From SM1-73 sp964588305 (GTDB lineage: Bacteria > Zixibacteria > MSB-5A5 > SM1-73), in the NCBI GenBank assembly GCA_964588305.1, contig CAZPOP010000004.1, forward strand, positions 1 through 64,000: a DNA stretch of 64,000 nucleotides, read 5' to 3'. Made by a program: the position numbers and the translations under genes. Below, in pieces: positions 52,843-62,034 of the stretch; the stretch's first letter is position 1; the number at the start of each line of letters is the position of its first letter. The notes below the pieces were generated by a model. It had not been told where the DNA came from. It made no database searches and saw only the letters and a program-made list of their open reading frames with translations.

Positions 52843-53661
52843 CTATCCCTCCTCCGTTTTTGTAACCAGATCATCCTTTTTGTCTTTAACTTCTTTCACT
52901 TTCCCTAAAACGATTCCCACCAGAGCGGCAGTCAGGGTTAAAGTGCCGAAAGGCTTCAAAAGGTCGTGGAACAAGCCCAGATCCTCGGATACCTGGGGAT
53001 CTTTGGGAAGGTCTGGATAGAGGTCCAGAGGTTCCGGAAGGACAAATATCTTCTTGGTTCCGGTTCCCAATTCCTTCTCGCCGTAAATCACCGGCTGTCT
53101 TCCCTTTTTGGTCAGCCTTTCCACAGCCTTGTAGGCCATTTGTACAATCTTGTCCCGATCTCCAAAGACCAGGCAATCGGTGGGACATGCCTTGGCACAG
53201 GCCGGCTCTAAGCCGTTTCCCGTTCGGTCGAAGCAGAAGGTACACTTGGTGGATTTTTCCGCTTGGGTGTCGATCACGGGAATGGTGAAAGGACAGTATT
53301 CCCGGCATGCTCCGCAGCCAATGCATAGCTCGCGGTTAACGTATACGGCTCCGGTCTTTTTGTCGTGGGTCATGGCCTTCACCGGAGTCACCGGGCAAGC
53401 CTTGACGCAAGCCGGATCGACGCACTGCATGCAGCGGTGCACCCGGAAGAGCCATTTTAGCTTATCCTTCTCCTCCTTCTCGTGAAACTTGACCAAGGTG
53501 TAGGTGGAGGGGGAGAGCCCAATGGGGTTCTGATATCCTCCGGCCGCCGCGAAAAAGGTGGTCTTCTCTGCGGGAAGTTCGTTCCACTGCTTGCAGGCCA
53601 CCTGACAAGCCCGGCAGGCTATGCATTTTTCCATATCCAATAGCAATGCTTTTTCTGCCAT
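52843..53661 (-). CDS. fdhB: Formate dehydrogenase iron-sulfur subunit, membrane-anchored
   Basis: 272 residues from ATG 53661 (AGGAGGTGGG upstream, within the end of fdhA). Four [4Fe-4S] ligand sets in order: CIACRACQVACKQW, CMQCVDPACVKACP, CIGCGACREYCPF, and CTFCFDR...CAKACPTDC. A hydrophobic segment near the C-terminus (about 238-258) may anchor it to the membrane. It passes electrons from FdhA to a downstream acceptor. No cytochrome b (FdnI-like) subunit is encoded in the cluster, so the exit path differs from E. coli FDH-N; the diheme cytochrome is a candidate. No Tat signal is seen, so export must be by hitchhiking on FdhA. Confidence 0.95.
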   Translation of the reverse strand: MAEKALLLDMEKCIACRACQVACKQWNELPAEKTTFFAAAGGYQNPIGLSPSTYTLVKFHEKEEKDKLKWLFRVHRCMQCVDPACVKACPVTPVKAMTHDKKTGAVYVNRELCIGCGACREYCPFTIPVIDTQAEKSTKCTFCFDRTGNGLEPACAKACPTDCLVFGDRDKIVQMAYKAVERLTKKGRQPVIYGEKELGTGTKKIFVLPEPLDLYPDLPKDPQVSEDLGLFHDLLKPFGTLTLTAALVGIVLGKVKEVKDKKDDLVTKTEEG

Positions 53662-53662
53662 C

Positions 53663-56638
53663 TTATCCCACCTCCTTTGCAACGTCGCAGAGGAACGCCT
53701 TATATTCAGGAATGTTGGTGTTGGCATCCCCCACGTGGGGAGTCAAACGGTTAGCACTATCTCCCTTTGCTAATCCCTTAAATCCGAAATGCCAGGGAAG
53801 ACCGATCTGTTCATAGGCCTTTCCATTCAGCTTGAATGGCTTGAAACGCCTGGTCACCACCGCGTAAGCAACTATGTGTCCTCGCGCGGTCGATATCCGC
53901 ACCTTATCCCCGTTCTTAACGCCCTTGGATTTGCCCAAAGATTCGCTCATCTCCACGAACATATCAGGCATGAGCTCAACCAGCCAAGGATTGTTTCTGG
54001 TCATCTGGCCTGCCTGCCAGTGCTCGGTGACCCGATAAGTGGTAGCGATAATGGGGTATTTGTCAGGCGAGCCAACCGCGTCCATTTCCCCCGCCCAGAT
54101 CTTAATGGTAGGATTGCTCTGCTGAGAGGACATGGCATTCTTCACCGGCGCTTCGAGGGGCTCGTAGTGCTCCGGGAAGGGACCATCTGCAAGACCGAAG
54201 CCAAAAAGGCGAGCGTGTCCCTCCGGCTTCATGATGAATGAGTATTTCTCTCCCGGAGGCCATCCTCCGTCTGGGACGTCTCCGGCCCATTTGGTCTCGG
54301 GACCGGTCCACTTAACCACCCACTTATTGGGAGCATAAGGATTGCCCTGAAGGTCGCAGGAAGCTCGATTATAGATTATCCTGCGATTCACCGGCCAACA
54401 CCAAGCCCATCCGGGATATAGCCCAATCTTGTTGGGAGCATCCTCCAGGCCCCGACGGGCTGCCATATTTCCATCTTCGGTGTAGCTAGCACAATAGAGC
54501 CAGTTGCCTGACGAGGTGGTGCCATCGTCCATGAGTTTGGCAAAGGAGGCAGCCAATTTGCCGGTTGTGAGATGATAACCATTGATATCTTTGGCTACCA
54601 GGTGTACGTCAGGCTCTTCTCCCTCACCATAATTCCAATTTAGATTCACGATAGGATCAGGGAACGCGCCACCCTCGCCTGCATACAGCTTTTTCAGTTC
54701 TTTGGCTATTCGATTCAGGATCCACAAGTCGGACTTGGCATTGCCCGGAGGATGGACCGCCGCGTATCTCCACTGCATCCAACGACCGCTGTTAGTAATG
54801 CTCCCCTCCTTCTCCATTGACGCGGCCGCCGGGAGCATAAAGACCTCTGTCTTTATGTTCTTGGGATCCACTGCGGGATCAGCCCAGAAACCAGCAGTCT
54901 CAGTCTCCCAGAGGTCTGCTGCGATCAGCCAATCCAACCTTTCCAGCGCCTTTCTCTCCTTCAAGACGTTGGGTCCCGCCACCGCCGGATTCTGACCCAT
55001 ACAGATCAGCCCCTTGATCACTCCATCATACATGGCTTCGAACAAGGCTATGTGATCACAATTAGCACTCACCTTGGGAAGATACTGATAGCAGAATTCG
55101 TTATCCTTCTGAGCCTTGTCTCCCCAGAAAGCCTTCAACAGGCTAACCATGTACTTGGGAGTGTGCTGCCACCAATTAGCGCTCTTGGGATCATTCGACT
55201 TGGGCGTCCAGTGCTCCAAATACTGAGCCAAGGTTTGGTCCTTAACCCGAGGAGTCTTGAGATAGCCGGGAATGATGTGGAATAGGAGAGCGTAATCAGT
55301 GGAACCTTGCACGTTCGATTCGCCACGTAGGGCATTGATTCCTCCGCCAGCCACTCCCACGTTTCCCAACAGCAGCTGAAGCATGGCGTAGGTGCGCACG
55401 TTCTGAGTACCCACAGTATGCTGAGTGGTCCCCATAGCGTACATGATAGTGCCTGATTTTTCCTTGGCACCGGTCGCTCCGTAGGTCTTCGCCACCTCCA
55501 CCATCAGCTCCGAAGGACATCCAGTAATGCTGGACACCTTCTCGGGGGTGTAACGGGAGAGGTGCTTCTTGAGAAGCTGAAACACGCACCGCGGGTCCTG
55601 CAGGGTCGGATCCTTTTTCGGATTTCCATCCGCATCCAGCTGGTAGATCCAGGTTTCTTTCCTATACATTCTTTTGGCTTGATCGTAACCGGTGAAAAGC
55701 CCGTCATCGAATCCGAAACCCTCATCCACCATGAAGCTAGCGTTGGTGTGATCCACCAGGTAGTCCTTATTGTAAAGATTGTTCTGGATGATGTAGTTCA
55801 TCAGCCCATCGACGAATGCGATATCGGATCCCGATCTTATGGGTGCGTAGATGTCTGCTCTGGCCGAGGTGCGAGTGAAACGGGGATCGACGCTGATCAG
55901 CTTCGCCCCGTTATCCATAGCTTTGCTCACCCAACGGAAAGAAATGGGATGATTCTCTGCCGCATTGGAACCGATGATCATGATGCAGTCAGCATTCTTG
56001 ATGTCAATCCAGTGATTGGTCATGGCCCCTCTGCCGTAAGTCTCCGCCAAACTGGCGACTGTGGCAGAGTGTCATATGCGTGCCTGATGTTCCAAGTAAA
56101 CGATGCCCAGGGCCCGAGCCAGCTTGGACCAGAGGTAGCACTCCTCATTGTCCAACGCGGCTCCGCCCAAACCTGCCAAGGCCTCGACCCGGTTCACCAC
56201 GCGTCCCTGATCATCCGCTGCCGCCCAGCCTTCATCCCTGGTCTTCTTTATTCTCTTGGCCATCTCCGGTATGGCCCAATCCCAGCTTTTCTCCTCCCAT
56301 TTGTCACTGTAGGGAGCTCTATAGAGAACCTTGGTCATCCGCCTTTCATTATTGGCTATCTGAATCAAGGCCTCTCCCTTACTGCAGAGCGATCCCTGAT
56401 TTATGGGATGGTCCGGATCGCCTTCAATGTTTATCACTTTTCCATTGCTGACCGAAACGATCTGTGAGCATCCCACTCCGCAATAAGGGCAAATGGTGGT
56501 GCTCTCCTTGGCATACTGGGTCTTAAGGTTCTGCGCATATGCTTCAGAAGTTCGCAAGTGAACCCCCAGACCGCCTAAGATCGCCCCGCCCGTGACCCCT
56601 CCGGAGACTTTTAGAAAACCTCTTCTCGAGATTTTCAT
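53663..56638 (-). CDS. fdhA: Selenocysteine formate dehydrogenase alpha subunit, Tat-exported
   Basis: 991 residues when the UGA at 56072-56074 is read as selenocysteine (position 189); without this the gene looks split in two in-frame halves. The site R-I-Sec-HSATVASLAETYGRGAMTNHW is the family's active site. A Tat signal (SRRGFLK at residues 4-10, then a hydrophobic stretch) sends it to the periplasm. The [4Fe-4S] motif is CPYCGVGC...CSKG (about 50-90). It oxidises formate to CO2 on a Mo/W-bis-MGD cofactor. GGAGGTG precedes the ATG. Neighbours are fdhB (one base away), a diheme cytochrome, fdhE, and fdhD/mobAB. Confidence 0.97.
56029..56071 (-). promoter_or_regulatory. SECIS element of fdhA
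   Basis: Directly after the UGA the mRNA can pair CUCUGCC with GGCAGAG (7 bp, outer stem), and inside that UCGCCA with UGGCGG around a GUU apical loop. The loop begins 19 bases after the UGA and starts with G, within the bacterial SECIS consensus distance of 16-37 that I recall. SelB would bind here. Confidence 0.85.
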
Positions 56639-56671
56639 ATGCTTCGTTCACCTCCTTCTTGAAGTTTGTGT

Positions 56672-57190
56672 TTATTTGTTCTCTTTCTTCTCTTCTTCTT
56701 TTTTCATCAATTCGACATCCGGTTCATATATCTCGTTAAGCATAAACATGGATCTGTTTATTTTTTCGATTTCCTCCTCTGAAATTCCTGACTTCTCCTT
56801 TTTGGCCATCCTCTCTATGATTGCGTTCATCTCAGCTTGGTCTTTGGTCTGGTGAGCCTTGACCACTACGGCCAGAGAATGGCATTTTCCGCACTTCTCC
56901 TGGAATAGGTTCTTGTGAGGTTCTTCCACGGGAAGCAAGGTAAAGGTTGCCTCTATCTCCTTTAGAGATTGTTCGCTTATGTTTATCCCTGCCTTGTCGT
57001 GCATTTCCTTCATGATTTTCTCCATCCCCGTCCTCACGTCCTGCAGGGTATGGCAGATCGAGCATCTCTGCTCGAAGGCGGTCGGCTCTGACTTCTTGGG
57101 AGCCACCTGCTGTGTCGTCTGAGCAAACACCCAGACCAATGCAGCAGTCGACATCAGCAGAATACCACCACAGATCCTGACTGCTTTCAT
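56672..57190 (-). CDS. Periplasmic diheme cytochrome c
   Basis: 172 residues: a signal peptide (about 1-23), then two heme-binding sites, CSICH and CGKCH, each in an amphipathic helical setting. A charged tail ends in EEEKKENK. Two Met residues in the second half could be axial ligands. GGAGGTG precedes the ATG. It lies between fdhE and fdhA, so it is a likely electron acceptor of the periplasmic formate dehydrogenase; that is inference. Confidence 0.88.
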   Translation of the reverse strand: MKAVRICGGILLMSTAALVWVFAQTTQQVAPKKSEPTAFEQRCSICHTLQDVRTGMEKIMKEMHDKAGINISEQSLKEIEATFTLLPVEEPHKNLFQEKCGKCHSLAVVVKAHQTKDQAEMNAIIERMAKKEKSGISEEEIEKINRSMFMLNEIYEPDVELMKKEEEKKENK

Positions 57191-57289
57191 AGCGTTTCAC
57201 CTCCTCAACGTTTTTGTGTTACCGTACGTGTTCAGAGTTATGCCACTTTGTGATTCTTTTCACATGGGCGCTCAAAGGGACCCTTGCTC

Positions 57290-58147
57290 CTATGAGACGA
57301 TGATCGAGCCCGAAATCTGGGTCTTGAGATAGTTGGGGTTTTGGTATCCGTCCTTTTGGGCCAGGATGTCCAAATAAAGAGTGTTTATGTTCTCTTTGGA
57401 AAAATCTGGAGTCTCGTTTTCGGGCATCTTTCTTTCGTCGATCGTCTTAATGTACTTCTTGCATTTGTCGCATACATCTACCCTGAAGGGCCCCTTATCC
57501 GAGGATGAATCTCCCTCGGTGAAGAAGTATCTCAAAGTGTTGTGATCTTCATTGCCACAGAAGGGACACATTATTCTCTTGTAGTGCCACTGAGTGCCAC
57601 AGAGACTGCACCACAGAATCCTTTTACCGTCCTCTCTTCTCAGTTTTTCCATCGCCGGCAAACTTCCACAAAGAGGGCAATTCCCCTTAAGCCAACTTTC
57701 ACGGTCGATTTTGTCCTGAAATTTCTCAGCGAAAACCTCAAAGAACGTCTGCACCAGATTCAGCCCCAAAAACAAAAGCAGATCCGGGTTCAAATTGAGC
57801 TGATTAGCAAGAGATTTAATCTCCTGTGGATCTCCGATCAGAACCGACCTGGTGAGCCTGGTGATATCCATCTTTTCTCTCTTCTGCATTAGATCCTGGA
57901 TTTCCGAAGGAGTGAAGGCCTGGTATTTTTCCAGAATGGGACACAGGATTCCGAGAAGCTCTTCTGAGAGTTTTCCATCAAGTTCTATCTTCTCTCTGGC
58001 GAGCAGGGGCCGCCCTTCTTTTGCTCGTTTTTGAATGCTTTCATGATCAACAACTATTGTCTCCCGGTGGACGCTTCTGAAATTATCTTTAGCGCCATTC
58101 AGCTCAGCAAGGAATTCGGAATGTTGTTTAGTACCTTCTTGTGTCAT
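57290..58147 (-). CDS. fdhE: FdhE-like formate dehydrogenase accessory protein
   Basis: 285 residues. Four CxxC pairs in the C-terminal half (CPLCGSLP, CSLCGTQW, CPFCGNED, CDKCKKY) are the rubredoxin-like iron sites of FdhE. The N-terminal half is helical (YQAFTPSEIQDL). In E. coli FdhE acts after folding on FDH-N and FDH-O in the cytoplasm before export. It is the promoter-proximal gene of the fdh operon, 99 bases upstream of the cytochrome. A promoter lies at 58235-58263. Confidence 0.92.
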   Translation of the reverse strand: MTQEGTKQHSEFLAELNGAKDNFRSVHRETIVVDHESIQKRAKEGRPLLAREKIELDGKLSEELLGILCPILEKYQAFTPSEIQDLMQKREKMDITRLTRSVLIGDPQEIKSLANQLNLNPDLLLFLGLNLVQTFFEVFAEKFQDKIDRESWLKGNCPLCGSLPAMEKLRREDGKRILWCSLCGTQWHYKRIMCPFCGNEDHNTLRYFFTEGDSSSDKGPFRVDVCDKCKKYIKTIDERKMPENETPDFSKENINTLYLDILAQKDGYQNPNYLKTQISGSIIVS

Positions 58148-58234
58148 TTTTCCTCTTGGAATTTGATTTTAACTGACGACTCCTGGTGCTAGAAACCCAG
58201 TCAAAAAGCAAAACTAACCCAACGAATTTTCAGG

Positions 58235-58263
58235 AATATAAAATCTACCCTGGTATTTGTCAA
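58235..58263 (-). promoter_or_regulatory. Promoter of the fdh operon
   Basis: On the minus strand, TTGACA (58263-58258), a 17-base spacer, TATATT (58240-58235). It is 87 bases upstream of fdhE; no other promoter as good is seen before fdhA. Confidence 0.75.
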
Positions 58264-58471
58264 CAAAAAAATACTCAAATCTTACTAAGGTCGGGTGAGG
58301 GGTACCGGACGACGAGCGTATTCTCCATAAGCGCTTATAAGACAGCAGGTTACTTGAGGCCATTGGTTGTCTGTTCACAGCCCTTTTGAGAGTTCCTCAG
58401 CCCCTTGCAGACTGGTCTTGGTGATGATTTTGGAGCAAAAGTTCTTTCTACCAGACATTGTTATTATAAGC

Positions 58472-58506
58472 AAAAACCGGACAGATTTTCGATCCGTCCG
58501 GTTTTT
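58472..58506 (-). terminator. Terminator of the cytochrome-barrel operon
   Basis: AAAAACCGGAC (58472-58482) and GTCCGGTTTTT (58496-58506) form an 11-bp stem with a 13-base loop and U tracts on both strands, 28 bases after the barrel gene's stop. Confidence 0.9.
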
Positions 58507-58534
58507 GGGTTATTCGTTTTTTCGACCTGTAAGC

Positions 58535-60715
58535 TTAGAAACCAATTCTCACGCCGCTTCGAATCACAAACAAAAAGCCGGTCTCGATGCCGTAGACATA
58601 TCCCTTGTCATCGGTCAAATCATAGTATGCTGCATCTGCGGTCAGCGAGATTCTTGGAGAAAGTGCATACTCTGCTCCCGCGGAGATGTTGAACTGGGTA
58701 TAGGCCAGATCAGAGTATTGGTTGATCGAGCTGAAATCGTAATCGGCTGCGGCAATATCGTCCGTCACCTCCTGTGGGACCTTGGTCATTCTACCCATGG
58801 TCAAAGTGCCTTTACTGTCGATGTAGTTTCCGTCCAGAGTGAGGCTTATCTTTTCGTTAGCCAGAAACAGAATGCCGGCGGAGAATGAAAGTGCTTCGTT
58901 TTGGTATTCGGTCTCAGCGAAAAAGGAACCATAATGCTTGGGATCGCCACTACCTGTGGCGGCAAGATGACCCCCTCACCCATCCATCATGGCCACTGCG
59001 GCCAGCCCGTTTGATTTGTGATAAACATAGGCCACGCTGCCGAAGACATTCGACTTCAGAGTCGGGGCGAAACTGACCAAAACCTGAGGGTGCAACTGGG
59101 TGCGCTCGAAATCCAGACTGTCTGTGTCACCGTTTGTTCCCAAGCTGGCCTTTAAGGTCGCGGAGAGGGAGATCTTATGGTCGGGCTTGAAGTTCAGATC
59201 AAGCTCAACCCCATGCAAGTTCGTTGGCTGATTGGTTATGCTGCCATAGCGTAACGTATCTCGCTGGAAATAATACCACCAATTGTTGTCAGGCAGCTTT
59301 TCCAAAACATCCTGGCCAGCTCTCTCAAATAGCTGCTCATATGGCGAAAAAGGGTCATCGGTGTTTTCGAAGAAATACTTGAGGCGTCCGGAATATCTCA
59401 GGTTGGGCCGGTATTTTCCCCCGGCTGAAAACCGAAGCTTGGTTGTTTTTCCTTCAGCCCCATAGTAAGGATAGTCATCCCTTTTCGTCCCTTCGTAACC
59501 AGCGGACAAAAAGACCCTGTATTTTCTGCTGGGCTGATAGATGAGCTCGGCAGAACCTTTTGCCACTGTCCGGGTGAGATTGGAATAACGGGTCCAATCA
59601 AAATCCTGACCGCCCCCGGTCAATCCGTCACGCCATAACGGTAGGTCTACGGGTACCTCATCACTCTCGACCCGGGAGAGCGAAGCCAAAGCAATCATCT
59701 TGGTTTTCAGGTTCGGTCGGAATACATACTTGAAAATGCCACCATTGCTGTTTGCTTCGATTCCGGCAGAGACATTCTTGGCCTGAGAGTGAGTGAAACT
59801 TCCCGAAATCTCGCTTTTTTCCCCGAGATCAGCCTTCACCTTGGCGGTATGAGACATCTTCTGGGTTTCAGGAGTGGTGCCGAATTCGACCACCTCACCA
59901 TTGAAGACGGTCCGGGTACCGAACTCATCCAGCAGAGTGCCATTCACGGGGTGCTGGGCGGTGTCGTAAAACGCCTCCGGGCCAGGCACCTCCGATTTGA
60001 AAGTGCGGAAGCTTCCCACATAGGAGAAAAACAGAGGCCCCGGGTCGATTTCAATCCCAGCAGATGCCGTGTGCGTGCGGCGATCAACCTTCACGGACTT
60101 GGAGATCATATGGCAGGAGGAACAGTGCATGGAGATCACCTTCTGCTCATCTCCCTTCTCCAAGATGGAACGATGTGCGGCGATGATTTTCAGCATGACA
60201 GAGCCCGGGATTTTAACCTGGAAGTCCGATTTTATCTCGTACCGGGTATAGCCGAAATTGGCGTCCGGCACCTCGTGCTCGTAGGTGAACATTTTTCCAC
60301 CAGGTTTGTTCTGCTGATCCACTGCCTCACGAGCCATCAGATTCTCCAGAAGGTCCGTCGCGCGGTGTCGGTAAAAAGAGCGGTAGGAAACCAGACCAGA
60401 AAAACCGTCTTTTGATTTTCCCGCCAGGTCAAAAGAGATTCTCTTGGGATCATAATAATGGCCAAGGAAATCCAGGCTTTGATCTTTTCGGTATCCGGAA
60501 AAGCTGAGAGATATCTCTGGAACCGCTTCCTCTTTTCCCCGGTCGAACTCTCCGACTTTTTTTGAGAAATCCTGGTAGCCGGTATAGTGACTCCCCAGCC
60601 AGAGACTCCAAACAGAATGAGCGGCCTCCTCTTCAGAAAAAGCAAGTAAGGAAAAAATCGGCAAAACCAAACCTAGTGATAAAATGAAAAGGGATCTTAA
60701 GAACGATGTTTTCAT
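58535..60715 (-). CDS. CXXCH-containing outer-membrane beta-barrel with in-frame UGA (candidate selenoprotein)
   Basis: 726 residues if the UGA at 58976-58978 is read through (codon 580); 579 if it stops there. A signal peptide (about 1-26) precedes alternating amphipathic strands like MtrB/PioB barrels. A heme-type motif C198-S-S-C201-H lies in a loop. After the UGA the frame continues for 146 codons with barrel strands (ETEYQNEALSFSAGILFLA...) to a terminal Phe. A SECIS-like hairpin follows the UGA. It starts 10 bases after the decaheme gene, with AAGGAGAG before ATG. From memory this pair matches what NCBI calls GSU2203-family decaheme cytochrome and GSU2204-family CXXCH-containing (seleno)protein; I cannot check that here. 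Alternatives: nonsense mutation (for example Trp UGG to UGA) or sequencing error. Confidence 0.8.
58944..58975 (-). promoter_or_regulatory. Candidate SECIS after the in-frame UGA of the barrel gene
   Basis: In the mRNA, CGCCAC (58961-58956) pairs perfectly with GUGGCG (58950-58945) around apical loop AGGUA (58955-58951). The loop begins 20 bases after the UGA and has G at its second position. A weaker outer pairing of GGGGU with AUCCC (extending to about 58940) is possible. No bulged U, unlike E. coli fdhF. Confidence 0.55.
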
Positions 60716-60725
60716 ATTTCTCTCC

Positions 60726-61685
60726 TTATCTTGTTAATGCTCTTCCTCCACCCGAAATGGACTGGGACGGCAGATCACTTCCGTGAATCTCCGAGTGACA
60801 CTGAGTGCATTTGGTCAACATCGCCCTCTTCATGCCGTCGCGAGTGGAGATGCCCTCTCGCTCGGGATGCATTGGAGCATTGAACTCTCCCTCATACCCC
60901 ACCAGAGTAACATGGAAGTGCATGGGATGACAGGATAAGCAGAGAAAAGGCTCATTCTGCAAAAGCATCTTGTCGGCGACGGTTCCGTGTGGATCATGAC
61001 AGATTCCGCAGTCCTCGTTAACCGGTTGGTGCTCGAAGATGAATGGGCCCTGCAGCGAGGCATGACAGGACAAGCAGAGTTCACGACCGTCGTCCCCTAC
61101 CGCATACTTGACCTCTCCCGAATGAATGGGGTGACAGTCCGAACAGCTCACTAAGCCTTCCATAACCGGATGATGGGAGGGCATTCGGGCCTGGGCACGT
61201 TTGTCTGCGTGACAGTCAAAACAGAGTGAGGGCTCCTGCTTTGTTAAAAGATGTTTACCCTCGGAATGAATCCTGTGACAATCGCCACAGCCTTCTGCTG
61301 TCTCGAAATGAGTCGATCCGTGCCAGGAGGCGAAAGCCGGGCCCTTGTGGCAATTGGTGCACAGATTGGTTCCCGTGGCGGTATAATCTTTAGGCGGATT
61401 ATAAATCAGCGTGGGATCTCCTTCTTCGGCATGCGCCGAGCCCGGCCCATGACAAGCCTCACAGGTGTTTTCATCCCCCACCGATAATCTGGCATGAATG
61501 TTTTTTTCAAATTTCTCAGAGACTTCCTCATGGCATGCTGAACAGAGCTCATCACCCACTTCCACCGCATCAGGAGGCAAACCACCCGTTACGTATGCCG
61601 CTGGAAGAAGAAGCAGGCAGAAAACAAAAACCAACAGTGGGCCGGTTGAGTTCTTGGCTGTAAGGTATTTGAGAGACCTAAACAT
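60726..61685 (-). CDS. Decaheme c-type cytochrome
   Basis: 319 residues with an N-terminal hydrophobic export signal (about 14-36) and ten CXXCH motifs in order: CSACH, CEACH, CTNCH, CGDCH, CFDCH, CSDCH, CLSCH, CGICH, CLSCH, CTQCH. Additional His residues between them can be distal ligands, so bis-His hemes are likely. The size and heme number fit MtrA/DmsE-like periplasmic cytochromes that insert into an outer-membrane barrel; the barrel gene follows by 10 bases. AGGAGG precedes the ATG. It is expected to carry electrons through the barrel. Confidence 0.96.
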   Translation of the reverse strand: MFRSLKYLTAKNSTGPLLVFVFCLLLLPAAYVTGGLPPDAVEVGDELCSACHEEVSEKFEKNIHARLSVGDENTCEACHGPGSAHAEEGDPTLIYNPPKDYTATGTNLCTNCHKGPAFASWHGSTHFETAEGCGDCHRIHSEGKHLLTKQEPSLCFDCHADKRAQARMPSHHPVMEGLVSCSDCHPIHSGEVKYAVGDDGRELCLSCHASLQGPFIFEHQPVNEDCGICHDPHGTVADKMLLQNEPFLCLSCHPMHFHVTLVGYEGEFNAPMHPEREGISTRDGMKRAMLTKCTQCHSEIHGSDLPSQSISGGGRALTR

Positions 61686-61824
61686 ATGCCTCCTTTCCTA
61701 AATTTGACGTGATTTCGGTATACTTAACGTTGATGCACGAATCAATAGTCTTCCACCGGTTGACTGAAAAACACCCTGTCATAAACGAAGTCTGTGAAGG
61801 CACAGATTCGCTATGTTGACGTTG

Positions 61825-61853
61825 AATTTAAGGAACCTCATAATCGGTGTCAA
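61825..61853 (-). promoter_or_regulatory. Promoter of the decaheme-barrel operon
   Basis: On the minus strand, TTGACA (61853-61848), a 17-base spacer, TAAATT (61830-61825). It is 140 bases upstream of the decaheme ATG. The rest of the 349-base gap (61686-62034) shows no gene. Confidence 0.6.
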
Positions 61854-62034
61854 GAAAAAAACTAACTTATCTGAGAAATAATATGCCTATTGCGATTCCT
61901 GATGGAGGAGGGAGTTTCCAAGAATAGAGGAAAAGAAGACAAAGAAGACTTGCATGGTCTTAATGCTCTCGTTAACTCAACACGGGCGGACAAATCCTCG
62001 ATGCGGGGGATTTAATAATGAATCGCAGCGGATA

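Larger units (their letters stand above)
58148..58534. other. 387-bp gap between fdhE and the barrel gene
   Basis: It holds the fdhE promoter (58235-58263) and the barrel-gene terminator (58472-58506). The remaining bases show no gene. I searched by eye for a molybdenum-cofactor riboswitch in the fdhE leader and could not recognise one. A GGTCGGGTGAGGGGTACC stretch near 58289-58306 is GC-rich but without a clear partner. Confidence 0.5.

Noticed and set aside
55562..56467. 301-codon frame antisense to fdhA
   Set aside because: It spans the Sec codon region of fdhA on the opposite strand with no protein-family features; a shadow.
53663..56638. fdhA as a frameshifted or interrupted pseudogene
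   Set aside because: Both halves are in the same frame, the break is a UGA at the exact catalytic Sec position and a SECIS hairpin follows.
58148..58300. Molybdenum-cofactor riboswitch in the fdhE leader
   Set aside because: No recognisable conserved core or nested stems; the leader after the predicted start is under 90 bases, probably too short.
48687..61685. Local selA, selB, selC or selD genes
   Set aside because: Searched by eye within the island and the five tRNA genes of the window; none is present, so Sec machinery must be assumed elsewhere.
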